A DNA stretch of 64,000 nucleotides, taken from Macrophomina tecta. Lineage: Eukaryota; Ascomycota; Dothideomycetes; Botryosphaeriales; Botryosphaeriaceae. The position numbers were made by a program, and so were the translations under genes. The stretch spans positions 1,240,001 to 1,304,000 of the forward strand of contig JAKSGN010000006.1 in the NCBI GenBank assembly GCA_024180945.1, given 5' to 3'. The notes under the pieces are model-generated. The model was not told the DNA's origin, made no database searches, and was given only the letters and a program-made list of their open reading frames with translations. The number at the start of each line of letters is the position of its first letter. Positions within the stretch are counted from its first letter, which is position 1. Positions 10,977 through 22,095 of this stretch are shown here, in pieces.

Positions 10977-12625
10977 CTACGAATCCTTCTTCCCCGCGCC
11001 TACCTCATCATCGCCCACCCACTCCTCCCCCCTCTCGAGTTGCGCTCTTAGCCCCTCCAGCCTCTGCCCCTTCTCAACCCACCGTTCCTCCAGCCACCGC
11101 GCCAAGTCATCCTCCTCGGTCGGCAGCGCGTCCATCTCCCAGCGCTCGATGTGCGCATAGAAGCGGTAGCCATCCCCCCTAAGGTCGCCGCTCGCGACCG
11201 TCTCCCAGAAGGTCGGGGCGCGCATGAAGTCGCGGCCGCGCGCGTAGGCGATGGTGACATCGTAGACGGCGCGCACGTGCGGCGTCGCGCGCAGCGCGCC
11301 GATGGTGGCGACGAAGCCGCGTGGACGGGGCACGAGCGTGTAGGGCGAGGGCGCCGGCTTATTGGCGCGCGCGCAGAAAGCAGCGGCGGCGTTGTGGCGC
11401 GCGGGCGTGAAGCGCGTGCCTTCGCTGTAGGCGATGAGCCCTGGTGTTCGGGGAGGGGGCTGTGTTAGGTGAGTGGGGTCTTTTTTCTTTTTTTTTTTTG
11501 TTCTCTCTCTTTTTTTTTTTTTTTTTGATGGTGGAGGGAAGGGTTGCGGTGACGTGGTGGGTTTGTGGTGCAATAGGAGGATGTCATGAGGTCGGTGAGG
11601 AGAGAGGTGTTCGTGGTAAGTAGAGATAGAAGGCAAGACAAATATAGAAACGGAAGAGGAGTAAGGGAGCGGTGAGGATAGCGAACGGGCATGAGAAGGC
11701 AGATCTGTGCCATGATAAAAGGCATTGAAAGAAGGTAAATCAGGAACGAGAGCGTTGTCTATTCTGGTGAAGTTGTGAAATTGGGATTGGTGACGCTAGC
11801 AACGGAAGATGAAGACAAGTAAGTGGAGGGCTTATCAACGAGCAGAGAGGGCACGTGTGACAGGGTGTTCCAAGATAGCAAGAGACTCGAGCAGAGTGGC
11901 ATCACATCCTGCAGAAGTTCTCATGTGGAAGCACCGAGGACCCACAAGGCGTGGTAGCATCCGCGTGAAGGCGGCCTCGGCAACAGATGCGACGCTGTGG
12001 ATAATGGCGCTTGACGGGAGGGTGCAGGGGAGCGTGCTGGGGAGAGGAAGCGTATTGGTGGCAGGAAATTGTCATTCGACGTACAGACGGGCCAGCGCTT
12101 GGACACGATGCCTCGAAAGACCTTTTCCAGCTCGGCGCGGTCAGTGGCCCACTTGCGGCTAACCAACGGCATGCCCATGGCCCACAAGCCCCAGCCCAGG
12201 AAGGGCACCCAGCGCAGGCTGCGCTTCGCAAACCAGCGACAGCGGGCCAGCATGCCGGAGCGGCGGGCGGCTTCCTGGATCATGTAGAAGTCGGACCAGG
12301 CAACATGATTGGCGACAACGACGGCCGACTCGCCGCGGGGCAGGCCTCGCGGGCAACTGGTGGACAGGACGATGTCGGCGCGGTTGGCGCGGGTGAAGAT
12401 GGCCTGGATCCAGGCCCACACCGAGTAGGCGAGGAGGGAGGAAGCGTTGTAGACGGGGGTCGGGGCAGCCCACTTGAAGGGGAGCAGTAGGGAGAGGATG
12501 AGGTCGACAGCCAAGAGATGGGCCAGCCAGGGCGACAGGACGGCGACGCCACGGAGGGCACGTGTGGCGTGGGCGAGGGCGGCAGCGGGCGCGGGCAGGC
12601 GCGTGGTCGCGGGAGGGGGTGGCAT
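10977..12625 (-). CDS. 1-acyl-sn-glycerol-3-phosphate acyltransferase (PlsC family)
   Basis: Two exons, 12625-12085 and 11440-10977, give 334 aa. The joined codon makes WPVWLIAYSEGTR, a perfect PlsC block. The acyltransferase motif H107-x4-D112 (NHVAWSDF) and the EGTR block at 187-190 are present, with hydrophobic segments at about 29-52 and 58-78. The family transfers an acyl chain from acyl-CoA to lysophosphatidate (or a related lysolipid) in ER membranes to make phosphatidate. The intron is 643 bp (12084-11442), much longer than its neighbours, and contains two poly-T tracts on the plus strand. The ATG at 12625 was chosen because the open frame further upstream is low-complexity and unlike the family. 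It is divergent from the bZIP gene. Exact lysolipid substrate is not known. Confidence 0.9.
11481..11526. repeat. T-rich homopolymer tracts inside the acyltransferase intron
   Basis: Two long T runs separated by GTTCTCTCTC lie on the plus strand, so they are A-rich in the sense of the host gene. They fall in the 5' end of exon 2's upstream intron flank. Confidence 0.7.
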
Positions 12626-13583
12626 GGCCGGGAGCACACAGAAGGAGATGCGAACAAGAGAGGTGTGGGGAGCTTGGCTGGCGGCCCTGGGGCAGCCCGC
12701 TGGGCGAGGGAGGGATGGAGGGGCATCTGCACGGCGCCGGGGCCGCCCCGGCTGAGATGGGGCGGGAGCTGGGATCGCATCGCCCGTGATCGCCGGAAGA
12801 GACGATCGCCGGCCGGGCCAGATGCGGCCCTGGAGAGTGAAGTCATCGGGTGCACGCGAAGGCGACTCCCGCCCGAGCGAGCGCGCGGGCGAGTGCTGGC
12901 CGGATGGGTGCCTGCGCGGCAAGGACGGTGGCCGGCGGGGGGGCGCAGGCCAGCGCGCAGCCCGCCAGGCCCGGCAAGGCTCGCGGCGGCAGCGGCAGCA
13001 GCAGCAGCAGCAGCAGCACGCATGCACCCGGCACTGCGCGTAGCAGCAGGCCGCCGCCCTGCCAGAGCTCAGCCGCCCGCTGGCTGCATCCGCATCCCGC
13101 CTCATCGCTCGCCCGTCTTCCCCGTCGCTTGTCCGCACACACCCACGACTCGCCATCTCCTCGTCAGCCTGTCGCCGCACGGCCCGCCCAAGGCTCCGCC
13201 TCCCACCGGCGCGCTCCCGCAAGGCACAGCAATTCCAAATAGCTACCGAAGCTTTCAACACCCTGCCGCTGAAACACCAAAACCCGCCGACAGATTGTCA
13301 CCTCTCGTGTGAGTGCTGCCTCCCGCGAGGCCAGAGCAAACCTCCCTGCCTGCGCCTCAAGTCTGTCAGACGTCCACGGCGAGGGCCCAAGTCGCACCCC
13401 GGCCCTCCCTCACCATCCACGCTACCCTCCCCATTGGCCCGCCCGCCCCGTCAAGCCTCGGGCTATTAAACCCTTCCACCACTCCCGACTCAGCTCGACC
13501 GCTCCACTCGCCATCTCCATCGCTGACAACCGCAAGTGCACCACTCCCGCCTGTGCCGTCCCTCAATGCGTAACCCCTAGAGC
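12626..13583. promoter_or_regulatory. Divergent promoter of the acyltransferase and bZIP genes
   Basis: These 958 bp separate two divergent ATGs and must carry both promoters and leaders. The DNA is very GC-rich. It contains a (CAG)7 tract at 12996-13016 and an inverted CCAAT box (ATTGG) at 13433-13437. Long open frames on both strands reflect GC bias rather than coding. Confidence 0.5.
12996..13016. repeat. (CAG)7 trinucleotide tract
   Basis: Seven CAG units lie in the non-coding divergent promoter between the acyltransferase and bZIP genes. On the minus strand this reads CTG. Confidence 0.85.
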
Positions 13584-15562
13584 ATGGCCCAGCTGTCCCA
13601 GAACCACGCCATGGACGCCGCCTTCGCTGCCTCCAGCAACGGCTTCGGTGAGTACATCATCTCTCATTTATTCTGCGCTTCCCCCACTAGCGTGCCATTC
13701 AATACCCCCCTCCCCCCCGACTTCGTCCTGTGACAAATCCCCTTCGGTCTGTGAGCCCGGCACGCCCTTGGTTTTTTTTCTGCTTCCAGAAGCACACCGC
13801 TTCCGTTGCACCCTCATTCATCAGCCCTCCACTTCCACCACTCCTTCTTTCCAGCTAGTTGTCGTCAGTCGCTCGTCACTCCCTTTCGTCTCTCTTCACC
13901 CCTCCATACCTTTCGCCCTCGCCGTCCTGTCCTCGCCGCCATGATGGTCTCTCAGACAACCCACTCCTCCTGGGACAGCTCGCTGACTGCGTGTGGCGAC
14001 TTCTCCCCCCACGGACTGCCCGTCGACTGCGTCTTCCCTAGCCCACCCTCTCACGCCCCCGGGAGTGATGAGCTGGCCAGGATGGCAGCGACGCAGCTAG
14101 TTCTTGGTGAGGAGAGAATGATGCCATATCCTTCACCAGAAGCCGATCCATCTGCCAAAGGTCCTTTGGCGAACTTCCCGTTCTTCAAGAATTATGGCGC
14201 GGATAAGAAGACCAGAGGTTTGCCTGTAACTGCCCATTTCCCGTTGTCATCCTGCTCAACTCTGTCAGATGGCCAACCACCCAAGAGGCGTGGCCCCAAG
14301 CCCGACAGCAAGCCTGCTCTGACTCGCCGGCAAGAGCTCAATCGTCAGGCTCAGAGGTAGTTATGGCCAGACTATCCTTTGCGTATCCGTCTCATTTGAA
14401 TCGCAGGACGCACCGTGAGCGGAAAGAGATGTACATCAAGTGTCTCGAGCAAGAAGTCGGTCACCTGAAGGAACTTTTCAGCAAAACAGCAAGAGAACGC
14501 GATGCCATTGCCGAGGAGAACCGCCGCTTGAAGGAGCTCCTCGTTGCCCATGGAGTTGCCTTTGATCCGAACAGTCCAGCCAGTGGCTTCCAGCAGATGG
14601 CAGCCTCCAGCTATGGAGGCAGTTCGCGCGGAAGTGTCTCCGGCAGCTATCATGCGGGCACTGCCTCGACCGGGTATACATCACCTCCACCCTCGATGCC
14701 TTCGCGCCCGGCTCCTGGCATCCCAATGCAGGGCATTCCACCCCAGCATCCGCACGCTCAGATGCAGCCCGCTCAGACCGGCTTGGACTATGACCAGATA
14801 GGCATAGACTTTGTCTTAACGTACGACCGCACACCCTATCTTTCTCCTCCGCCACAATAGCAACAAACGCAAAATTGCTTTTTGCAATGTATTCGCCACA
14901 CGCCGCATACCTACCCAGATGAGGTAGGTTCAACGGCCTTTCCTCATTGTTGCATTCTTTTCTGTCCGTCGACTCGTAATTCGTCATCAATTCGAAAAAA
15001 GTAATACGCGAATAAGAACGCCATTCTAATACGACACCCGCTTTTCTCGCCTCAATAGTCTCGAGAAGCCATGCATGGACCACATGCAGTTCCTGCTGGT
15101 ACGGGCCGAGGACAACGAGGCGGATGTGTCAGGCCACGCCCTCATGCAGACATGTCCGCCACACTCGCACATTGCAGAACACCCGGAGGAGAAGTACCCG
15201 CACAAAATGCCCGACGTCTCGCAGCCCGATCTCATGAAGCTGCTCGACCTTTCTCACCGCCTGCCCACAATGGAGGGGGAGATCACTCCCGTCATGGCAT
15301 GGGTCGCCGTCATACAGGATCCACGCTTCCAAGAGCTGACCAAGGAAGACATCGAGGCGGTCAAGGGCGACCTCCTTGCGAAAGTGCGGTGTTATGGGTA
15401 AGCTCGCGGTTCCCGTATCTTGCTTATTCTCAATTTCTCTCGATTTGCTAAATCTCTCGCAGTTTCGGTGCGGTGATCGAGGAATTTGAGGTCCGCGACG
15501 CACTCAACAGCATCCTGGCCGCGAAGGGTCCCACCAGCGCCGCTGGTCCGGCGCTTGAGTAG
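13584..15562 (+). CDS. bZIP transcription factor (Fcr3-like)
   Basis: Proposed exons 13584-13647, 13855-14356, 14407-14820, 15059-15397 and 15463-15562 give 472 aa. The basic region RRQELNRQAQRTHRERKE has the N184-x7-R192 signature and leads straight into a leucine zipper. The splice at 14356/14407 falls inside this basic region. A GPKPDSKPALTRR block precedes it, as in fungal Fcr3-type bZIP proteins; the C-terminal third contains short Cys and His positions. It is a nuclear DNA-binding regulator; targets are unknown. Introns 2 to 4 are secure (50, 238 and 65 bp). Intron 1 (207 bp) is less so: the first exon MAQLSQNHAMDAAF looks authentic, but translation could instead begin at ATG 13941. Confidence 0.82.
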
Positions 15563-16631
15563 ATGATCTGGAGGGCTGCATGGTTTTAAGTGTGTTTGGG
15601 CAGGCCAAACAAACCCCATTTGGAGTCTCTGGTCAATTTGCTTCTAGTCTCTCAGCATGCTTATTATTTTATGTCTTATGGTCTTTCGGACCCGCATCAG
15701 CAACAGCGTTTCGCTCCTTCAGGATAATGTGGATTTATGGAACCACTTCGAAGCCAGAGATGCGCGCGGGATGATGGGCTGGCAACAGTCAAGGAGCGGA
15801 GAATAGCCCCACGGAGTGATCTCTGAGAGAAAACACCTAAGGTTGTTGTTACGCTTATGGTTTTAACGGTCATTTTTTCCCCCCTATTGCAGTTCTTCCT
15901 GGAGGCATCTCTCATCGATAAAACAGTCTTTTTTTGGATACAAATAGTTGATAGTGTCTTAAAATTATTACCATACCAATAACGTCAATCTACACTGAAA
16001 TCCCTGTCTTCTTAGCGCGAGCTTGAGGTTGGCAAGGAACGGAGACTTCCGTAACGGTGAAAGGTGCGACATCCGCTTATCAGCCCACCAGTCGGCATAT
16101 AGCACACGGTCTGTCTGCCGACTTCCGTGCGAAGGCACCAGGCAACGAAAGACGGACGATCAACGTCAATGCCGTTTCTTGGTAGAGCTGCGAAGCCCAA
16201 AAAAGGTAGCTGTGCGAGAAACCATATGCGGCGAATGCCTGCTGAGCAAAGACCATCATCAGCAAAGTCCAACCAAGGGTTCGAGACCGACTGACGGACG
16301 CATGCAGATCATAGGAGCCTGCATTGACGAACGGGTAGCTAGTCAAGTGTCAAGTGTCCGAAAAGAGGAATTCGCGCCAAGGATATGATCAGAACGACAC
16401 GTCAAGACCCGCAACTCGCCAAGACCTGCTTGGTTCGGGGAGATGGAGGCGGGGGTGGGGGTGGAAAACGGGAGCGTGTGTAGGATCGCAAGGAGGGACA
16501 AGGGGCAAGGGGTAAGGATATTGAGGCGCGCCGGGGCAAGGTACGCACAAACGACGGTAAGGTCGGTCCTATGTACTGTGTAGTCGGTTTGAACGCAGTA
16601 AGAAGGGGAAGAGGTGCATGTTGGACGACAC

Positions 16632-16680
<49 letters not shown>

Positions 16681-19375
16681 GTCTTAGGCTCGAGCTAAGT
16701 AGCATCAAAGGGTCCTTCTCTCTCTATCGCTCTATCTCTCTTTCTACCCTCTCCGACCCTCCCGTCACTTCTCGTCTTGAAAATCGTTACACCCCACATC
16801 CTTGCTCACCACTCACACACCCAAACACTAACACACACACACAGACAGGTGCTCGGACCCTGGCGGATAGGAACAGCGTGCGTCGGGGGCCCGCTCAGAC
16901 CACGTCTGTCTATCTACTCTATTCACACTTTCGGCGGATCGACGGCGCAGGTCCACATACACCACGCGCGCAGGTGTAACCGTTAGCTTTTCTGCTGCAC
17001 TCTCTTCCGCGCTTCCCCATATTGACCGTTGACCGGAAAGCGCCGGCGACTCTACTACGTCCGTACGTGCGCCTTGCGCTTGTAACCCCTCCGGCGTCTC
17101 GGATGTACGGCATCCTTCTTCTTCTCTTTCGAAAGGGGCGATCAGGCGATCCAGCATAGGAGAAGGACGCGGGTGAGAGAAAGAGCGAGGGTGAGTACAT
17201 AGAGTTTCCGAGGAAGCAGAGGGACGAGGAAAGGGATGTGTATTGGTGGAGCGCTGATCACTGTCGAGGAAAATCCGGCTGTTCCCTGGAGTTGGCTTCT
17301 TGTAATCTCGTTATTTGTGAGTTGTTGTATGTCTTGTGTTGTGGTCCTCTCCCTACCTCTGGATGCCGTATCTCTTGCAATTGGTGAGATGGCCTGATCT
17401 GAATGTCAGACTGACGCCGAAGACCTGAGGTATGAGGAGGGGTGCGAGACTGAACGCTCTTGCACATCCTTCATTTTTCAGCGCAACCATATTTCCCTTC
17501 CGCTGCAGTACGTGCACAACTCAAGCCTACACCATTTCTGACTGGGCAGACAAACGCCCAGGCACCAGAGAGAGAGAGAGGGAGACGGAAGCAAGCGCAC
17601 GCCCCGACGATTAACCTTAAATCCCCAAGATAGCACATGAATGTATTCAAAAAGTTCAAGATCCCGTCTGATTATCAACACTAAAAAAAAGCTAGATATT
17701 GATACATTAAAGCATTTTGTCTCCATCTTGTCCCTCTTTACTGTGGCTTCTTGTTTAGGGAGATATTGGTTTTTGAAGCAGTAAACGAGTTAGGAAACCG
17801 ATAAACGCCGCCCAATTACACCACGCTCCAGACCTGGGAAAAAGGAATAAGGCAAAGAGAGGGAGATACAGGAAGAATGAGGATCCTCGCATCCGAGACC
17901 GCACTTCCTGTTACGTGAAGAAGTGGAAAGGAGACAAGTTTGACAAGAGGGACACTGTCCCCTCATCCAATCTTTCACTCCATGTTTCCACCTACCTCCA
18001 TCGTTCAATCCAGAGCCGCCACCACTCACAGCTTTAAAATAGGCCGCTAAAGACCAAACTGGAGGTTCAAAAGCGGAAAAGAAATAACAAGACGCCCAAG
18101 CAATCAAAAAACTTGGGAGACGTCGTGTGGGAATAAACAGATAACAGAAGCAGAAGAAAAGAAAAACTTCCCTAAATCGTACAATCCCTACCACCAGCCT
18201 ATATATTTCCTTTTGCATGCACTTCCAAAACGACGTGAATGAAGCCATTTACAAAATGTGGCGTGAAAAAAGTGCAAGTGTAATCATAAGAGGAAAAAAA
18301 AAAAAAAAGTCGAAACCCTTCCTCATCACTTATTTCCTCACAAATATCGTAGCATCAATGAATGGAAAAAAAAAAGAAGGAAATGTAACAGAGGAAATAA
18401 TCACTTACGTATCATCACCAACGTCAGTGTGCTTCCGCATGCCCCTGTTCGCTTCCCATCGCCATTCTCGTACATAGTCAATGCAAGAGGACGGTGCACA
18501 AGGCAAGGTACACACGGTCACTTCGGTGTTGCGCGCGAATACGGGAAGAGGGGTATCAGAAAGAAAAAAAAAAAAGACAAAACAGGGTGTAGGGGAAAAC
18601 GGAAAGGATCTGAGAGAGGAAAGCAGCCGCGGACCAGCTAGCCCAACACCCAGCCAGCCAGCGCTGCCAGTCAGCAAGTCCCGACTCCAGCCTTGCATAT
18701 TGCGCACCGATGTAAGAGTTATAGTAGCGCAACGGATAAGAACGTAGAGTAGGCCATCGAAAACAGGCAAAGAGCAAGAGCGGTAGTAGCGCACATACCC
18801 ACGCTTGACCTCCACCACGTCTGGCGGTGAAACCGTAACCGTCAGGGAATCGTGCCATTAACAACCAACCAAACGATCAAGACCTTGTATAGAGTATAGG
18901 CGTAACCGCCACAGGAAGGCGCGTGCGCCAGACTGCGTGTGCGTCGACAGTGCGGAAGGTCGTGCGTAGGCGCGCGGGCGCGGGCGTCAGGCTGAGGGAA
19001 AAATCGCGGGGAACCGTTGTTGGCGCGGGGTGGCTGATATGAAGGTTTCGTCGCGCGGCACGCACTATTTTCTCAGGGCGGCTATGCGGAATGACGGCGG
19101 TTGTGCTCAGCCGCTGCCGCCGTCTTACCGCCGGTGGTGTTGGAACGGTTGCGGCGACCGCCGCCGAGGCATGCGGAGAAGAAGCTTGCGATCGACGCTC
19201 GGAAGGTTTGCGAACGTGTTAAGACTATAGACGAAGAAAGCGGTCGACAAATTAACACTCATCCCATTTCGATAGAAGTGGCGTGTCATAGGGGAAACAA
19301 AGTTTTTACAAAAGAATGTAAGTGGTAGGTCGTGTTTGAGTGCAGTGGCATGTATAAAGGAGAGTGTTGTGTGGT
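15563..19375. other. 3.8 kb gene-poor region between convergent genes
   Basis: The bZIP gene and the thioredoxin-fold gene both end at this region. No protein-like frame or recognisable RNA was found on either strand. It contains an (AC)22 tract at 16634-16677, CT-rich DNA after it, and several A runs at about 18290-18310, 18366-18375 and 18563-18575. It is the longest gap in the window. Confidence 0.45.
16634..16677. repeat. (AC)22 microsatellite
   Basis: An uninterrupted AC dinucleotide run of 44 bp lies in non-coding DNA. It is followed at 16830-16845 by a shorter AC-rich stretch. Confidence 0.95.
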
Positions 19376-20986
19376 TCACGATGATGCCGATGATGATGCA
19401 GGTGCTGTCACGCTCTTGTCGCCAGCAACAGTAGAAGTCTGCTGCTCGCCCGCCGTTGTTGCAGATGTCTCCTTACCCTTCTTTTCCGTGTCCTGTTCCT
19501 CCTTGACATTGTCACCCTCATGGTTGCTGTTGTCGAAAGCTGGTGCGTCGAACCCCTTCTCTCTGGATATATCTGTTGACACTTTTGGCGTGTTGGTATC
19601 TTGGGGCGCAAGTGTTGTTGGCGTAGCCTCGCGCTCTCTGGCATCATTGTCCTTGACGAGAAGCGATGGAGCTGCCTCGTTCTCCTCCTTCTCAGTGGGC
19701 GCGGTCGACGGCGCTACGACAGAGGACTTGTCATCCACCATAGCAGTGCTCGCGGTACTCGAGTCGACCTTCGTTATTCCATCATTTGTCGAGGCAGTAT
19801 CGTCTTTGGCAACATCTCTCATCGAGAGGTCCTCAGTCGACGCAACGGCATCCTCCTTGATCGAAAGTGTCGAGAGCGTTGCGACATCGGCCTCCCTCTC
19901 CTCAGGAATTGCAAGGGCCTCTTCGAGGGCCTTGATCGCATCATCGGTAGCTCCGGACATAGAAGACCCACGGTGCGATGCGTGCTCTGTGCTGCCAGCC
20001 AACGGCTGACCGGTGGGGGAGGATTTGTTGGCGAGGCCAAGAGGAGCCGGCATGGCTGAATCGACCGATGGACGGGGAGAAAGAGCATCCAGGGAGCCGA
20101 TTGTCTTGTCGGGGAGCGTGCTGTTACCAGAGGGGGTCAGGATAAGAAGAGGCCGACAGCATCGAAGGGCGGGGGAAGACAGCAACACAACGGCGGGGCG
20201 GGGCTTAAGGCTTACTGCGTGCTAAGGTTAGACTTGATCGAGGCAGCGCTTTTCTTGCTAGCAGCAATAGACGCAGCCTCGTTACCGGCCTTGCCAAATG
20301 CCTGCGCTGCCTCGAGCGATACTCTGGGTGTCTCATCACTGTCCTTGGTCTTTTTCGAAGAGGTTACTGAGGCGCCGGAAGAAGCTGTGGCCTCGGCCTT
20401 CTTCGCGTCGGCAGGGAGGGTCAGTGGATAGGGAGCAGTGAAGCCTTCCTTCACCGGAGTAGTCTTGATGGAGGTCTCGGGCTCAGCAACCTCGCCGATC
20501 TCATCCTGAAGCTCGCCAAACTCATTCCACTCCTCGACTTCGACAATGCCCTAAGAAACGAGAGAAGATTAGCATCGGGAACGCAGAGCTGACAGGTCAG
20601 AATGCCATTGAAGGCTTGTCCACTATTGAAATGCTTGATGACAACACTTGTGGGATTCGTGGAATCACAGAGCGCATTTCCAACGGTGGAGGGAGGAACG
20701 CCGGTAGTGTTCGGCGGTCGGCGACCATGGAGCGAGTGGTACGTACACCGAGGAAATAGCCCTCCTTCACCAGCAGCGGGAACTTCTTGCCCTGTCCCCT
20801 GCGCATGTACAGCCTCCTCGCGTCCTCGTTTGTCGCCGTATCGATGTATGTGAAGGGGATACGATTCGCCTTCAGGATAGTCTCCATGCGTGAGGTTGCG
20901 GTGACGATGTGGGAGGAGCCGGCAGTGAGGGAGGTGAAGAGGTAGAGGGTCATGTCAGAATCCCACTTGCTCATGTCGGACGCCAT
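19376..20986 (-). CDS. Thioredoxin/SH3BGR-fold protein with long disordered tail
   Basis: Three exons, 20986-20747, 20550-20216 and 20120-19376, give 439 aa. Introns are 196 bp (GTACGT to CTTAG) and 95 bp (GTAAGC to AACAG, with a CCTGAC branch site). Residues about 10-110 look like a glutaredoxin-related SH3BGR fold: strand MTLYLFTS, then helix, FTYIDTATN, a GKKFPLLVKEG segment and EVEEWNEFGEL. The usual CxxC position reads TAGSSH, so thiol redox activity is unlikely. The remaining 300 or so residues are Ser/Thr/Ala/Glu-rich and predicted by eye to be disordered. Function is unknown; a binding role in the cytoplasm is a guess from the fold. Confidence 0.8.
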
Positions 20987-22095
20987 AGCTGTGGTTGGAG
21001 CCTTGCGGGCTTTGGTCGAGTCTGCGGGAGCGGTGGTGTTTGGCGAAGGTCGTCGTGGACTTTGGGCTCGGGCGGAATAGCAGTGAAGGCTAGGGGCTTC
21101 TTTGGCGCAAAGCTGGTGGCGCGGACTGGGCGGCGGCGCGGCGGACTTGAATGGTAGAAGACTTGAATTTTTCTTCGGCAGCACGTTCAGGACCGACGGC
21201 GGGCGACAAGGCGCGCGGTAGGCTGAAACAACGAAAGTTGGCCTGGCGGTGGGGTTTTGGCGAAAGGGAGGCGCGCGCTCTGGCAATTGGCGAGCGAAAG
21301 GGCAGAGCTCGAGGATGTGAATGATTATCGATACCGCCTGCGACAGGGGCAGCCCTAGTTAGGAGTAGTCTGGCGTCGGCCGATCGCCCGCCCGTCGGCG
21401 CCCGTTCTCGCAGCTTCGCTCCCGTAAACCACGCACCTCGCATTACAAAAGCCTCCCAACTTTCTCACGGATGCCGGCGGCTGCTCCCACGTGCGACGCG
21501 AAGATTGATAGCCAGCCTGATCCCAAGGCGACACGAGCGCCTGGCCTGCCCGTGGGGAATTATTGCGCCTGACGAAGCGACAGGACGTTTGATTACCGAC
21601 CGCCCAGCTAGACCCGATGCGGCCAAATTTTGATACGAAGGGATGGGCGCTACAATTAAGGCGCGGAACTGACGTCTCAATAGGAAGAAAGCATGTTCGT
21701 CGTCCTGCCCGAGCTCCCCGGAAATTGGCACGCTCAGCATGACGCAACAGTCAGCATGGCCTGCCGCAGTCGCAGTATTTTCAGCATCTGGGACGTCAAG
21801 CGTCGGCGAATACCAACGACTGCCCTGACCGAACCGCCCATTTCAAAAGCTTCACCTGCTTCTGAAATGCACAAGCTCTCTGGCAGTCACGTCCCGACCG
21901 CTGTCCCGTGTCAAGGGGCCATCCGCTGCCGCCATGCCATCTCACGGCGTGAATGCCCAGTAGGTCTCTCGACACGCAAAAAGTAATGGAGACAAGTATG
22001 AGTCAAAAACAACAAGCTATAGAGCTGAAATGCGCTTCTTCTTCCTCCGTTGTCCCGCTTCTCCAAACAACTACGGAAGAGCGCGGGAACTGTGC
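20987..22095. other. Intergenic region upstream of the thioredoxin-fold gene
   Basis: This 1.1 kb contains the promoter of the gene starting at 20986 and the 3' flank of the permease gene. Open frames here are short and overlap on both strands. No other gene is recognised. Confidence 0.4.

Noticed and set aside
12518..13312. Long open frames on both strands upstream of the acyltransferase and bZIP genes
   Set aside because: They overlap in many frames in very GC-rich DNA, have Ala/Arg/Pro-rich random composition and include the (CAG)7 tract. They are promoter and leader sequence.
16278..16288. GGTTCGAGACC, which matches a tRNA B-box
   Set aside because: No A-box at the right distance and no cloverleaf can be drawn around it.
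16634..16677. AC repeat considered as a CRISPR-like or telomere-like array
   Set aside because: It is a simple dinucleotide microsatellite with no spacers and no telomere unit.
17790..18248. 152 aa minus-strand frame with hydrophobic start
   Set aside because: The hydrophobicity comes from T-rich sequence; no motif, neighbour or splice support.
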